In this document: positions 1 to 5,411 of the stretch, piece after piece
Layout: every line of letters begins with the position of its first letter
How positions within the stretch are numbered: the stretch's first letter is position 1
DNA from: Phycisphaerales bacterium UBA7708
Lineage (GTDB): Bacteria > Planctomycetota > Phycisphaerae > Sedimentisphaerales > Anaerohalosphaeraceae
Length of the DNA stretch: 5,530 nt
Assembly: GCA_002482415.1 (NCBI GenBank)
Contig: DLFY01000185.1
Span: 1,115-6,644, forward strand
Direction: 5' to 3'
Notes under the pieces: generated by a model
Told to the model about the DNA's origin: nothing
Seen by the model: the letters and a program-made list of their open reading frames with translations, nothing else
Database searches by the model: none
Translations under genes and position numbers: made by a program

Positions 1-1048
1 GCCCCTCCACAAAGACAGTGCCATCGGTGTACTGGCCGGTCTTCTCGAAATCCATCTCCGGCTTGAAGAACGTCTCCTCGCATCGGTCCAGCACCCGCAT
101 CGGATCGGTTTTATCCAGAAGAAGCTGCCCGGCCGCATACGCCCCCTTGCCGACGGACTTATCCGCCCCGCTGTTTTTACCGTTATAAATCAGGACAATC
201 CCTTTGTCCGTCACTACCGCCGGCGGCCCTGCCTCGGTCAACAGACTGTCAAACTTGTCGGCTCGCGGCTTAATCAGGGCAATCAGGTCGCCCTTGTCAT
301 TGACGGCTGGCGTCCAGTGAATCAAATCATCCGAGGTCGCCGCGTGAATCGCCGCCTCGCCCCAGTACATCCAGTATTTGCCGTTAATCTTCTGGGCCAC
401 CAGCCGGCCACCGTGAATCGCCGTCACGACGGACGCGGACTTGTTCCAGCTATCGACGAATTTGCCGCCGTGGGCGTCTTTGAAAATCGGGCCGAACTTG
501 GTCCAGTGTTTCAGGTCTTTGGAGGAGGCCACCCCGATACGGGCTGAACGCGAAACCTGCCCCGGCGTGTCGCGATTCCACATCGTATAGTAGATATAAT
601 ATGTCCCGTCCGGGCCTTCGACCACGCGGGGGTCTTCGCAGCCGCCCCGCCATTCATAGGCCTTCCACGCATCTTCATCAGGATACAGGACCGGCACAGG
701 CAGCCGCTCGAAAGTGAGACCATCCGACGACTCAGCATACCCGACCCGCGAGGTATGTTTACCAATGCCGTCGCCGGTGCCATCCTCGGCCCGGTACAGC
801 ACGACAATCTTGTTCTGATAGACCACCGCCGCGGGATTGAAGGTGTCGCTCTGCTGCCAGAGAATATCTTTGCCGACCATCGGGCAGGCAAAAACGGTGT
901 CTTTGATGGGACTGATAACGGGTTTGCTCACCGGCCGGACAAACGGCCCAAGCTGCCAATCCTGCTTGCCCCCCTCGGCACACGACAGCGTCGATAAAGA
1001 TAGACTTAACAATCCCATGAATAAAGCAACATGTCTTCGAGCCGACAT
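1..1048 (-). CDS. Exported GH130-family glycoside hydrolase/phosphorylase (3' end outside window)
   Basis: The first 349 residues of the protein are present; the C-terminus lies beyond the left edge. GH130 enzymes cleave beta-mannosides by hydrolysis or phosphorolysis using a five-bladed beta-propeller. Visible family features are NPA (71-73) followed by LYRAED (84-89), SRVGYAESSDG (100-110), EDPR (138-141, the region of the conserved acidic residue), a blade ending KHWTKFGPIF (about 180-189), TEAGPPAV (271-278), and a late segment with GAYAAGQLLLD (302-312) and FFKPE (327-331). The N-terminus (about 1-24) is a signal peptide: a basic start, a Leu/Ser-rich core and SCA before E25. C23 could be a lipidation site, but T20 fits a lipobox poorly. 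The ATG at 1048 is supported by AAAGGG about 10 nt upstream. Families of this kind run to about 320-400 residues, so most of the enzyme is present. Export suggests a polysaccharide-degrading hydrolase rather than a cytoplasmic phosphorylase; that is inference. A GH43-like enzyme is the main alternative. Confidence 0.82.
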   Translation of the reverse strand, partial: MSARRHVALFMGLLSLSLSTLSCAEGGKQDWQLGPFVRPVSKPVISPIKDTVFACPMVGKDILWQQSDTFNPAAVVYQNKIVVLYRAEDGTGDGIGKHTSRVGYAESSDGLTFERLPVPVLYPDEDAWKAYEWRGGCEDPRVVEGPDGTYYIYYTMWNRDTPGQVSRSARIGVASSKDLKHWTKFGPIFKDAHGGKFVDSWNKSASVVTAIHGGRLVAQKINGKYWMYWGEAAIHAATSDDLIHWTPAVNDKGDLIALIKPRADKFDSLLTEAGPPAVVTDKGIVLIYNGKNSGADKSVGKGAYAAGQLLLDKTDPMRVLDRCEETFFKPEMDFEKTGQYTDGTVFVEG

Positions 1049-1088
1049 CGGTTTTCCCTTTCATTGTTCTTTTGTGATGTTTCCGTCA

Positions 1089-1116
1089 AGTATATCGCCT
1101 CTATCAGCCATGAAAA
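1089..1116 (-). promoter_or_regulatory. Possible promoter of the GH130 gene
   Basis: On the minus strand TTTTCA (1116-1111) and TATACT (1094-1089) are separated by 16 nt, which would put the transcription start near 1082 and give a leader of about 34 nt before the ATG at 1048. The -10 is good and the -35 is only a 4/6 match. It rests on sequence match alone. Confidence 0.3.
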
Positions 1117-1169
1117 CAGGATTTTTGACCAATTCGTTGGATAGTTGTAACATCCTCCTTACACAATAC

Positions 1170-1238
1170 GTGTGGAGCGCCCTTAGGAATCACGCCATAA
1201 TAGCCGACGGTGGAAACCACCGGAACCATCCTCCACAC
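1170..1238. repeat. Nested inverted-repeat element (8-bp outer stem, 6-bp inner hairpin)
   Basis: GTGTGGAG at 1170-1177 is perfectly complementary to CTCCACAC at 1231-1238. Inside lies CGGTGG-aaa-CCACCG (1208-1222). The fold is possible on either strand as RNA or single-stranded DNA. It could be a small palindromic mobile repeat, a structured RNA, or the decayed end of an insertion. The pairing is seen directly; its meaning is unknown. Confidence 0.5.
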
Positions 1239-1274
1239 CTAAAGCTATGCAACCAAAGCGTTTTATTGTAGGGC

Positions 1275-1290
1275 GCGACCTGCTGGTCGC
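1275..1290. repeat. Short GC-rich palindrome
   Basis: GCGACC-TGCT-GGTCGC forms a perfect 6-bp stem with a 4-nt loop. On the plus strand it is followed by CTTTT and on the minus strand by no T-run. Flanking genes are all on the minus strand, so it is not a clear terminator for any of them. The GC-rich sequence stands out in an AT-rich surrounding and has the look of a REP-like interspersed palindrome, although no second copy is present in this window. Confidence 0.4.
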
Positions 1291-1346
1291 CTTTTACATC
1301 TTTGCATACTTGTATACTATCGCACATCCTTGTGTTATTCCCATAT

Positions 1347-1898
1347 TTATGGCAAACTAAGATATTGACGCACCTTTAATGCATCTCCAGCTAATGAGTT
1401 AATTGGTACCACTTTTCCATCAAGAATAAGTTGGCATGATTCAGCAATTGAAATATCTGCATTTACTGGTGAAGCAACTACGGCAAGAAATAAGGCTGCA
1501 ATAAGACGTGTAGGTATTTGAAACGCATTGTTTACGCGTCCATAGAAAGATCTATCTGTAAATTCAACGTTTGGAGGCAAGCTGGTTTCGTGGGTAAGAT
1601 AGCAGCGTAATGACTCATAAATAATATCGGTGACATTTTCTGTTTTATTAGGATCGAGTGGATTAAGGATTCTTAAAGTTGAACCCGGTGAAACTAAAAT
1701 AGCACCACCAAAACCAACTCCTGTTATGATGTCCAAATATTTATTTAAGAATTTGAGACACCTTTGTTTATTTTTCGTGGTGCCGTACTCTTTCTTTGCT
1801 GTAGCGTCAACCGCATTACAAACACAAGACATCGCCACTGAATAGTTTTTATGTGACCATTCGCGTATGCAAGCTGTAAGAAAATCATTAATTGCCAT
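1347..1898 (-). CDS. Uncharacterised helical protein with HEPN-like R-x4-H motif
   Basis: This 183-residue soluble protein belongs to no family I can name with certainty. The N-terminal part (about 1-60) is mostly helical, with AVDATAKKEY at 29-38. A glycine-rich stretch follows (ITGVGFGGAILVSPG, 58-72). LRCYLTHE at 97-104 then supplies Arg98 and His103 in an R-x4-H arrangement, the signature of HEPN-fold ribonucleases. A hydrophobic helix at about 132-147 (LIAALFLAVVASPVNA) probably packs in the core and is not an obvious signal or membrane segment. The ATG at 1898 has GGGGAAGGA ending about 6 nt upstream and lies inside the last codons of the preceding gene, an 11-bp overlap that implies translational coupling. 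It is the last gene of an AT-rich cassette. Calling it HEPN-like is inference from one motif and the helical character; HEPN proteins occur in toxin-antitoxin, abortive infection and RNA-processing systems. That the gene is real is well supported by its start signal and overlap. Confidence 0.8.
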   Translation of the reverse strand: MAINDFLTACIREWSHKNYSVAMSCVCNAVDATAKKEYGTTKNKQRCLKFLNKYLDIITGVGFGGAILVSPGSTLRILNPLDPNKTENVTDIIYESLRCYLTHETSLPPNVEFTDRSFYGRVNNAFQIPTRLIAALFLAVVASPVNADISIAESCQLILDGKVVPINSLAGDALKVRQYLSLP

Positions 1899-2982
1899 TA
1901 TAGTCCTTCCCCAACAAATCTTTACTCCTTAAGATCAAGGTTTCCTCATTCGCCTGTCTCAAGACGTCCTCTATGGTAAACGGCTTTTCTAAATACTCAT
2001 TTTGAAAAAGAACTTGCCCATCCTTATCAACAAATTTCTTCCAATCCAATTTTTCTGCGACAAATCCTCGCAGAACTTCAGCAATATCCGGGCTGGACAT
2101 TTTAGCCGTCTCGTTAAACAATTTCGTTGGATGCCATCCTATTTCATTCAACGCATGACAGATTAAACACAGATCAATAAAACCAAGCCTGAAATCCTTC
2201 CGGTCTATTTCTGAATCCGCTATGACATAATACATAAGGCACGCCCTGATACGCTTATAATATGACTGCCGGTCGGGATCGGTACGAGCAAGCATATATG
2301 GATTTGGATAAATCCATTTTTTCCCATAGTTCCAGGAACTGCGGATATGATTACGCTCTGCATTTGACGACCCTATAAACTGATCAACCATCAAAAAATA
2401 AGCTTTAGCTCGATCCGTTATCCGTAATATATCTTTTAATCGCGACGCTCTTTCCTTTTCTCCACATTTTAAGATTTCTTCTCTATCGTATGGACCTTCA
2501 AAGTAACAATGTTGAAAAACAACTTGCCCATCTTTGTCAATAATTTTCTTGATACCAAAATAGTCTAAAGATTTATTTTCTTCCTTTTCTGTGATAAACC
2601 TTCGTAATAGCCTGGCTATATCTGGACAGGCCATTCGTGCAGTTTCTTCAAATAAAATTGCCGGATCATGCCTAATTTCTCTTAAAGCATGATAATATAT
2701 GGCAATACCCATAAAATCTTGACGAAAATCTTCTTTGTCTAACTCGAAATTAACAATTGCATAGTATGTGAGCGAGGCTCTGATGCGCTCATAACATGAC
2801 CGCTGATTTGGATCCACATGCACAAGCGTTTTCATTTTTGGATAGACCCATTCTCTTCCAAAGTCCCAGGTATTGCGAATCCTGTTGCGTTCTGCATCCG
2901 AACAAGATACAAAATATTCAACCAGACGATAATAGGCCTCGGCACGATCAGCCATCGACAATATGTCTTCTAATTTATCCAT
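1888..2982 (-). CDS. Uncharacterised 364-residue protein made of two tandem homologous units
   Basis: The protein is almost wholly two diverged copies of one unit: residues about 4-172 and 182-342. By hand alignment, residues 4-133 match 182-311 without gaps with about 63 of 130 identical. An 8-residue deletion in copy two follows, and then DKDGQV (149-154 and 319-324) restarts the match. Invariant landmarks include DRA, ERN-IR, W-G--W-YP, DP, Y-RIRA, YY, E-D--DFR, HAL-EI, ETA-M--PDIA and P--E--L. The unit looks helical, has many charged and aromatic residues, and carries no signal peptide or membrane segment, so a cytoplasmic role is likely. I recognise no catalytic motif or family. The ATG at 2982 is set by GAAGGAG about 6 nt upstream. 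The gene starts 31 bp after the membrane-protein gene and overlaps the HEPN-like gene by 11 bp. Base composition is AT-rich compared with nrnA and the GH130 gene, suggesting acquisition. Confidence 0.85.
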   Translation of the reverse strand: MDKLEDILSMADRAEAYYRLVEYFVSCSDAERNRIRNTWDFGREWVYPKMKTLVHVDPNQRSCYERIRASLTYYAIVNFELDKEDFRQDFMGIAIYYHALREIRHDPAILFEETARMACPDIARLLRRFITEKEENKSLDYFGIKKIIDKDGQVVFQHCYFEGPYDREEILKCGEKERASRLKDILRITDRAKAYFLMVDQFIGSSNAERNHIRSSWNYGKKWIYPNPYMLARTDPDRQSYYKRIRACLMYYVIADSEIDRKDFRLGFIDLCLICHALNEIGWHPTKLFNETAKMSSPDIAEVLRGFVAEKLDWKKFVDKDGQVLFQNEYLEKPFTIEDVLRQANEETLILRSKDLLGKDYNGN

Positions 2983-3013
2983 TATTTCTCCTTCGTTGCT
3001 TTTCCATTACCCT

Positions 3014-3529
3014 CTATTTCTCTGCTATTTTCTCTATTGATTCAAATATGTCTAAATTATTCACAAAGATATCGATATTATCAAAATATAAATAAGAGTC
3101 TCCCCAAATATTAATCGTTCTTACGGTTTCTGCAGAAAATATGATTAATACTATTCGATCTATAGTTTTAAGATTTTCCATTTTACGACATGCTGTAAAA
3201 TGGATCTCTTTCAACAAAGCAGCGATTTTGTTTTTAGATTCATGACTATCAAGTATGTGCTCACTATCTTTATATATCAGAGTATAAGGATCGCCTAAAG
3301 ATTCTTCAGATGTTCTGATTACGACCAGTATTTTTTTGCATGTTTCGATTTCCTGTATTAACTCACCAATTTCCTTATGCGCCCTTTGATTAAAATAATA
3401 AAAAGATAGCCGATTAATAAATATTGGCATTGAAAAAATAAAAATAGCAGCCACAAAAAGGCGAATTAATGTTCGCCGTTTACTCTGTGTAATTCGCCAG
3501 TTTTTATTCTTCCTCTCCCAATCTCCCAT
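3014..3529 (-). CDS. Uncharacterised single-pass membrane protein
   Basis: With the preferred start the protein has 171 residues. A basic N-terminal tail (ERKNKNWR...KRR, residues 5-19) precedes one hydrophobic segment at about 21-38 (LIRLFVAAIFIFSMPIFI), so the expected topology is N-inside with about 130 residues outside the membrane. The outer part begins with a probable coiled or helical stretch (about 48-72) and contains an alternating hydrophobic core, IDRIVLIIF (about 124-132); it ends with a helix rich in Ile, Glu and Lys. No family is recognised. The ATG at 3529 is preferred because AGGGAG lies 9 nt upstream. The same frame is open back to a TTG at 3592 and an ATG at 3589, which have no good ribosome binding site but would add a Y-C-G-N-C segment. 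It is the first gene of the AT-rich cassette and lies 31 bp before the duplicated-unit gene. Confidence 0.65.
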   Translation of the reverse strand: MGDWERKNKNWRITQSKRRTLIRLFVAAIFIFSMPIFINRLSFYYFNQRAHKEIGELIQEIETCKKILVVIRTSEESLGDPYTLIYKDSEHILDSHESKNKIAALLKEIHFTACRKMENLKTIDRIVLIIFSAETVRTINIWGDSYLYFDNIDIFVNNLDIFESIEKIAEK

Positions 3530-3664
3530 TATGCCCATCTCCCTAAAACAATTCCCACAATAGAGCCAACGCCTTAAAGCAGAAACCATCAACCGTCGCT
3601 GACGGATGTCGCTCTAATCATACCTGTTGCGTATACAGCAAAATCAACCGACACCCCAGACAAC

Positions 3665-4672
3665 TTATCCCGTCTGAAGCTGCTGGCGAATCTCGGCTAA
3701 AATTGCTCCCATTGCCTTTTCGCGAGGACCTTCCAGATTCACGCCGGACGCCAGGGTATGTCCCCCGCCGCCGTATTTCTGAGCAATCTGCCGAACGTCC
3801 ACGCGTCCTTTACTTCGCAGCGAACAGCGGAATCGGCCGTCGGCCAGTTCCACAAACAGCGTCGCCACTTCCACCGTCTGAATACGCTGACACTCGTCAA
3901 TCAGATTTTCCGTATCCGGCCCGGACGAGCCCGTCTCGTCAAAATCCCTGCGAAGGATATACTGTGTGGCAATTCGCCCGCCTTCGTGCAGTTCCAGATG
4001 TTCCAGCATCCGTGTCATCAGCTTCAGTCGGGCCGGCGTAAAGCTCTGATACATCTTGCGATACACATCGTTGGGCCGCACCCCGGCCTCAATCAGTTCC
4101 GCCGCGGTATGGAAAATCCGGCAATCCGCATTGCCGTACTTGAACCAGCCGGTATCCGTCGAAATCGCGATAAAAATTGCCTCCGCAACCGCCGGCGTAA
4201 TCGCCCAGCCGACCGACTTGAAGAAATCATAGACGATTTCCCCCGCCGCCGACGCCGAAGAATCAACCAGCTCCACCGTCCCAAGACCATCTCCGGTAAC
4301 GTGATGGTCTATAACCAGTATCGTCTTGCCGCATTTTTTGATCCATTCTTCAAGGCCTGGAAGCTGTACAAGACTATTCGTATCGACTATCACAATCAGG
4401 TCAATATCGCGATAGTAATGATCAAGTTCCTCTTTTTTGATATCGTTATTCAAAACCGCAACGCGGGTCTCAAACATTGACTCATACCAGCTTGCCAGAG
4501 GCGACAAAAACAGTCCCTCAACCTCTTTGCCGGCCGCAGTAAGGCCTTCCATCATCGCCCGCACACAGCCGCAGGCATCGCCGTCCGGGCGGATATGCGT
4601 CGTAATCAACACGCGTTTGGCTGCCATCAGGCAGGTTAGCGCTCTTTTATATTGTTCTTTCTGAATCGTCAT
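3665..4672 (-). CDS. nrnA: DHH/DHHA1 phosphoesterase, NrnA-type oligoribonuclease/pAp phosphatase
   Basis: The 335-residue protein has the full layout of NrnA-type enzymes, which degrade short oligoribonucleotides to mononucleotides in the final step of RNA turnover and, in many members, dephosphorylate 3'-phosphoadenosine 5'-phosphate in the cytoplasm. The DHH domain shows motif I, TTHIRPDGDACG (24-35, with H26, D30 and D32), motif II, VDTN (96-99), motif III, DHH (122-124), and motif IV, STDTGWFKYGNA (171-182). These are the Mn-binding acidic and histidine residues. The C-terminal DHHA1 domain supplies RSKGRVDVRQIA (286-297) and GGGGH (301-305), which bind the nucleotide. Length is usual for the family and all key residues are present. 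The ATG at 4672 is preferred over the in-frame TTG at 4684 because only the ATG has a GGA at suitable distance. The gene is divergent from rpmB. The downstream AT-rich cassette starts 135 bp beyond its stop codon, so read-through is possible but not certain. Confidence 0.93.
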   Translation of the reverse strand: MTIQKEQYKRALTCLMAAKRVLITTHIRPDGDACGCVRAMMEGLTAAGKEVEGLFLSPLASWYESMFETRVAVLNNDIKKEELDHYYRDIDLIVIVDTNSLVQLPGLEEWIKKCGKTILVIDHHVTGDGLGTVELVDSSASAAGEIVYDFFKSVGWAITPAVAEAIFIAISTDTGWFKYGNADCRIFHTAAELIEAGVRPNDVYRKMYQSFTPARLKLMTRMLEHLELHEGGRIATQYILRRDFDETGSSGPDTENLIDECQRIQTVEVATLFVELADGRFRCSLRSKGRVDVRQIAQKYGGGGHTLASGVNLEGPREKAMGAILAEIRQQLQTG

Positions 4673-4692
4673 AAGTATATCCAAATAAACAG

Positions 4693-4728
4693 ATTATAAA
4701 ATATATAGAATCTGCCCCCCGAATGCAA
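4693..4728 (-). promoter_or_regulatory. Probable nrnA promoter
   Basis: On the minus strand TTGCAT (4728-4723) and TATATT (4705-4700) are separated by 17 nt and sit about 30-55 nt before the nrnA ATG. A perfect TATAAT lies just beyond, at 4698-4693, but has no good -35 at normal spacing, so it may be a second -10 or simple AT-richness. The leader would be only about 20 nt. Confidence 0.5.
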
Positions 4729-4898
4729 GGAACAAAACGCCGGCAGCCGAAAATACAGGCGGCAGTGAAGTCCACCGCCTGGAATACAAGATGTCTCCAC
4801 CATGTAATTGTTGAAACGCTGACATTCACCACCCTTTTATTAAACATAAGTCCATAATAGGAAACTACTTATACATTATGCAGCCGCCACCTGCAAAC

Positions 4899-4953
4899 AA
4901 ATTACAAAAAAATAGCCAAAATCACTTGCAAAATTCATCTAAATCACTATAGT
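4899..4953 (+). promoter_or_regulatory. rpmB promoter with A-rich upstream tract
   Basis: TTGCAA (4926-4931) and TATAGT (4948-4953) are separated by 16 nt, each close to the sigma-70 consensus. An A-rich stretch (about 4899-4922) lies directly upstream, as in UP elements of strongly expressed ribosomal promoters. Transcription would start near 4960, giving a leader of about 70 nt. Confidence 0.65.
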
Positions 4954-4960
4954 AATGGGT

Positions 4961-5007
4961 CTTTCGTTGAGAGAGAAAGGTGCGGATAATCCAGCAATAC
5001 CCTGCTG
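4961..5007 (+). promoter_or_regulatory. Possible structured leader of rpmB
   Basis: Two short perfect stems lie in the predicted 5' untranslated region: CTTTC (4961-4965) with GAAAG (4975-4979), and CAGCA (4992-4996) with TGCTG (5003-5007, 6-nt loop). The ribosome binding site AGGAG (5018-5022) lies just downstream and unpaired. They could be a target for feedback by a ribosomal protein, as many ribosomal operons use, but five-base stems can arise by chance. Confidence 0.25.
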
Positions 5008-5028
5008 AATCGAAAACAGGAGTCAGAT

Positions 5029-5295
5029 ATGTCAAGAGTATGCGTATTTACAGGTAAGAAAACAACGTTCGGACGGAGCATAGCCCGTCGCGGTAAAGCC
5101 AAGTATCTGGGCGGCGTCGGTCGCAAAATTACCGGCATCACCAAACGGAAATTCAAGGCTAACGTACAGACAGTCCGTGCCGTCATTAATGGCAAGGTTA
5201 CCCGCATTCGGGCCTCGGCCAAGGCAATCAAGATGGGTCTGGTCGTCAAGCCCCCCAAGCGGAACTATAAACCTGCCGCCAAAGCCGCTGAGTAA
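5029..5295 (+). CDS. rpmB: 50S ribosomal protein L28
   Basis: The 88-residue basic protein opens with SRVCVFTGKK (2-11), the standard L28 start, which is followed by a Gly/Arg/Lys-rich loop. A core then follows with KRKFKANVQTV (39-49), GKV-RIR-SAKAIK (55-68) and a C-terminal tail rich in Lys, Pro and Ala. L28 is a component of the large ribosomal subunit and is needed for 70S assembly. Length fits compact L28 proteins. The start is fixed by AGGAG 6 nt upstream of the ATG. It is a single-gene unit with its own promoter and terminator, not joined to rpmG as in many bacteria. It has only one cysteine, so the zinc-binding form of L28 is unlikely. Confidence 0.95.
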   Translation: MSRVCVFTGKKTTFGRSIARRGKAKYLGGVGRKITGITKRKFKANVQTVRAVINGKVTRIRASAKAIKMGLVVKPPKRNYKPAAKAAE

Positions 5296-5303
5296 GCTCA
5301 GCG
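5286..5303 (+). other. Hairpin around the rpmB stop codon
   Basis: CGCTGAG (5286-5292) pairs perfectly with CTCAGCG (5297-5303), leaving TAAG as the loop, so the TAA stop codon sits in the tetraloop. It is followed by TTCTGTT and not by a full T-run, so by itself it is at most a weak terminator. The strong terminator lies 18 nt further on. Confidence 0.6.
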
Positions 5304-5320
5304 TTCTGTTGATCATTCAT

Positions 5321-5352
5321 AAGGCAAGACGCCTGAACGTCTTGCCTTTTTT
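5321..5352 (+). terminator. Intrinsic terminator of rpmB
   Basis: GGCAAGACG (5323-5331) pairs perfectly with CGTCTTGCC (5338-5346) around a 6-nt loop, extended by two A-T pairs, and runs into six T residues (5347-5352). It lies 25 bp after the rpmB stop. On the minus strand the same stem is followed only by TTATG, so it would stop the gene entering from the right weakly at best. Confidence 0.95.
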
Positions 5353-5411
5353 ATTGGTTATCCCCTGCCCAAAACACTCATAATTGGAAATTTCAGGGTT
5401 TGAATAGGACC

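Larger units (their letters stand above)
1049..1346. other. Intergenic region with clustered inverted repeats
   Basis: This stretch separates the end of the AT-rich three-gene block from the GH130 gene. I see no convincing conserved gene in it. It contains a perfect 8-bp inverted repeat (1170-1177 with 1231-1238) that encloses a 6-bp hairpin (1208-1222), and a separate 6-bp hairpin with a 4-nt loop (1275-1290). The octamer CATCCTCC occurs twice (1151-1158 and 1227-1234), so the minus strand reads GGAGGATG at both places. No clear intrinsic terminator for the gene ending at 1347 is visible, because neither hairpin is followed by a T-run on the minus strand. Confidence 0.6.
4673..5028. other. 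Divergent intergenic region between nrnA and rpmB
   Basis: The region carries the nrnA promoter near its left end and the rpmB promoter and leader near its right end. Between them (about 4730-4890) I see no gene with a ribosome binding site. Several short minus-strand frames are open here but have no start signal. One perfect 7-bp inverted repeat, CAGGCGG (4756-4762) with CCGCCTG (4775-4781) and a 12-nt loop, has no evident role. Confidence 0.6.

Noticed and set aside
837..1271. Plus-strand open frame of 144 codons across the start of the GH130 gene
   Set aside because: It overlaps the convincing GH130 reading frame on the opposite strand and has no ribosome binding site or recognisable motif.
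1275..1295. GC-rich hairpin as the terminator of the AT-rich cassette
   Set aside because: The T-run lies on the plus-strand side, while all neighbouring genes are on the minus strand; read in their direction no T-run follows.
3593..3605. Hairpin CCGTC-gct-GACGG downstream of nrnA as a terminator
   Set aside because: The stem is only 5 bp and is followed on the minus strand by TTGATGGTTT rather than a T-run, so it is not a credible intrinsic terminator.
3758..4480. Long plus-strand open frame of 240 codons
   Set aside because: It lies wholly antisense to nrnA, whose catalytic motifs are intact; it has no protein-like pattern and arises from the codon bias of the real gene.
4647..4847. Minus-strand open frame of 66 codons overlapping the nrnA start
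   Set aside because: It lacks a ribosome binding site, runs through the nrnA promoter and first codons, and other minus-strand frames in the same stretch are equally open.
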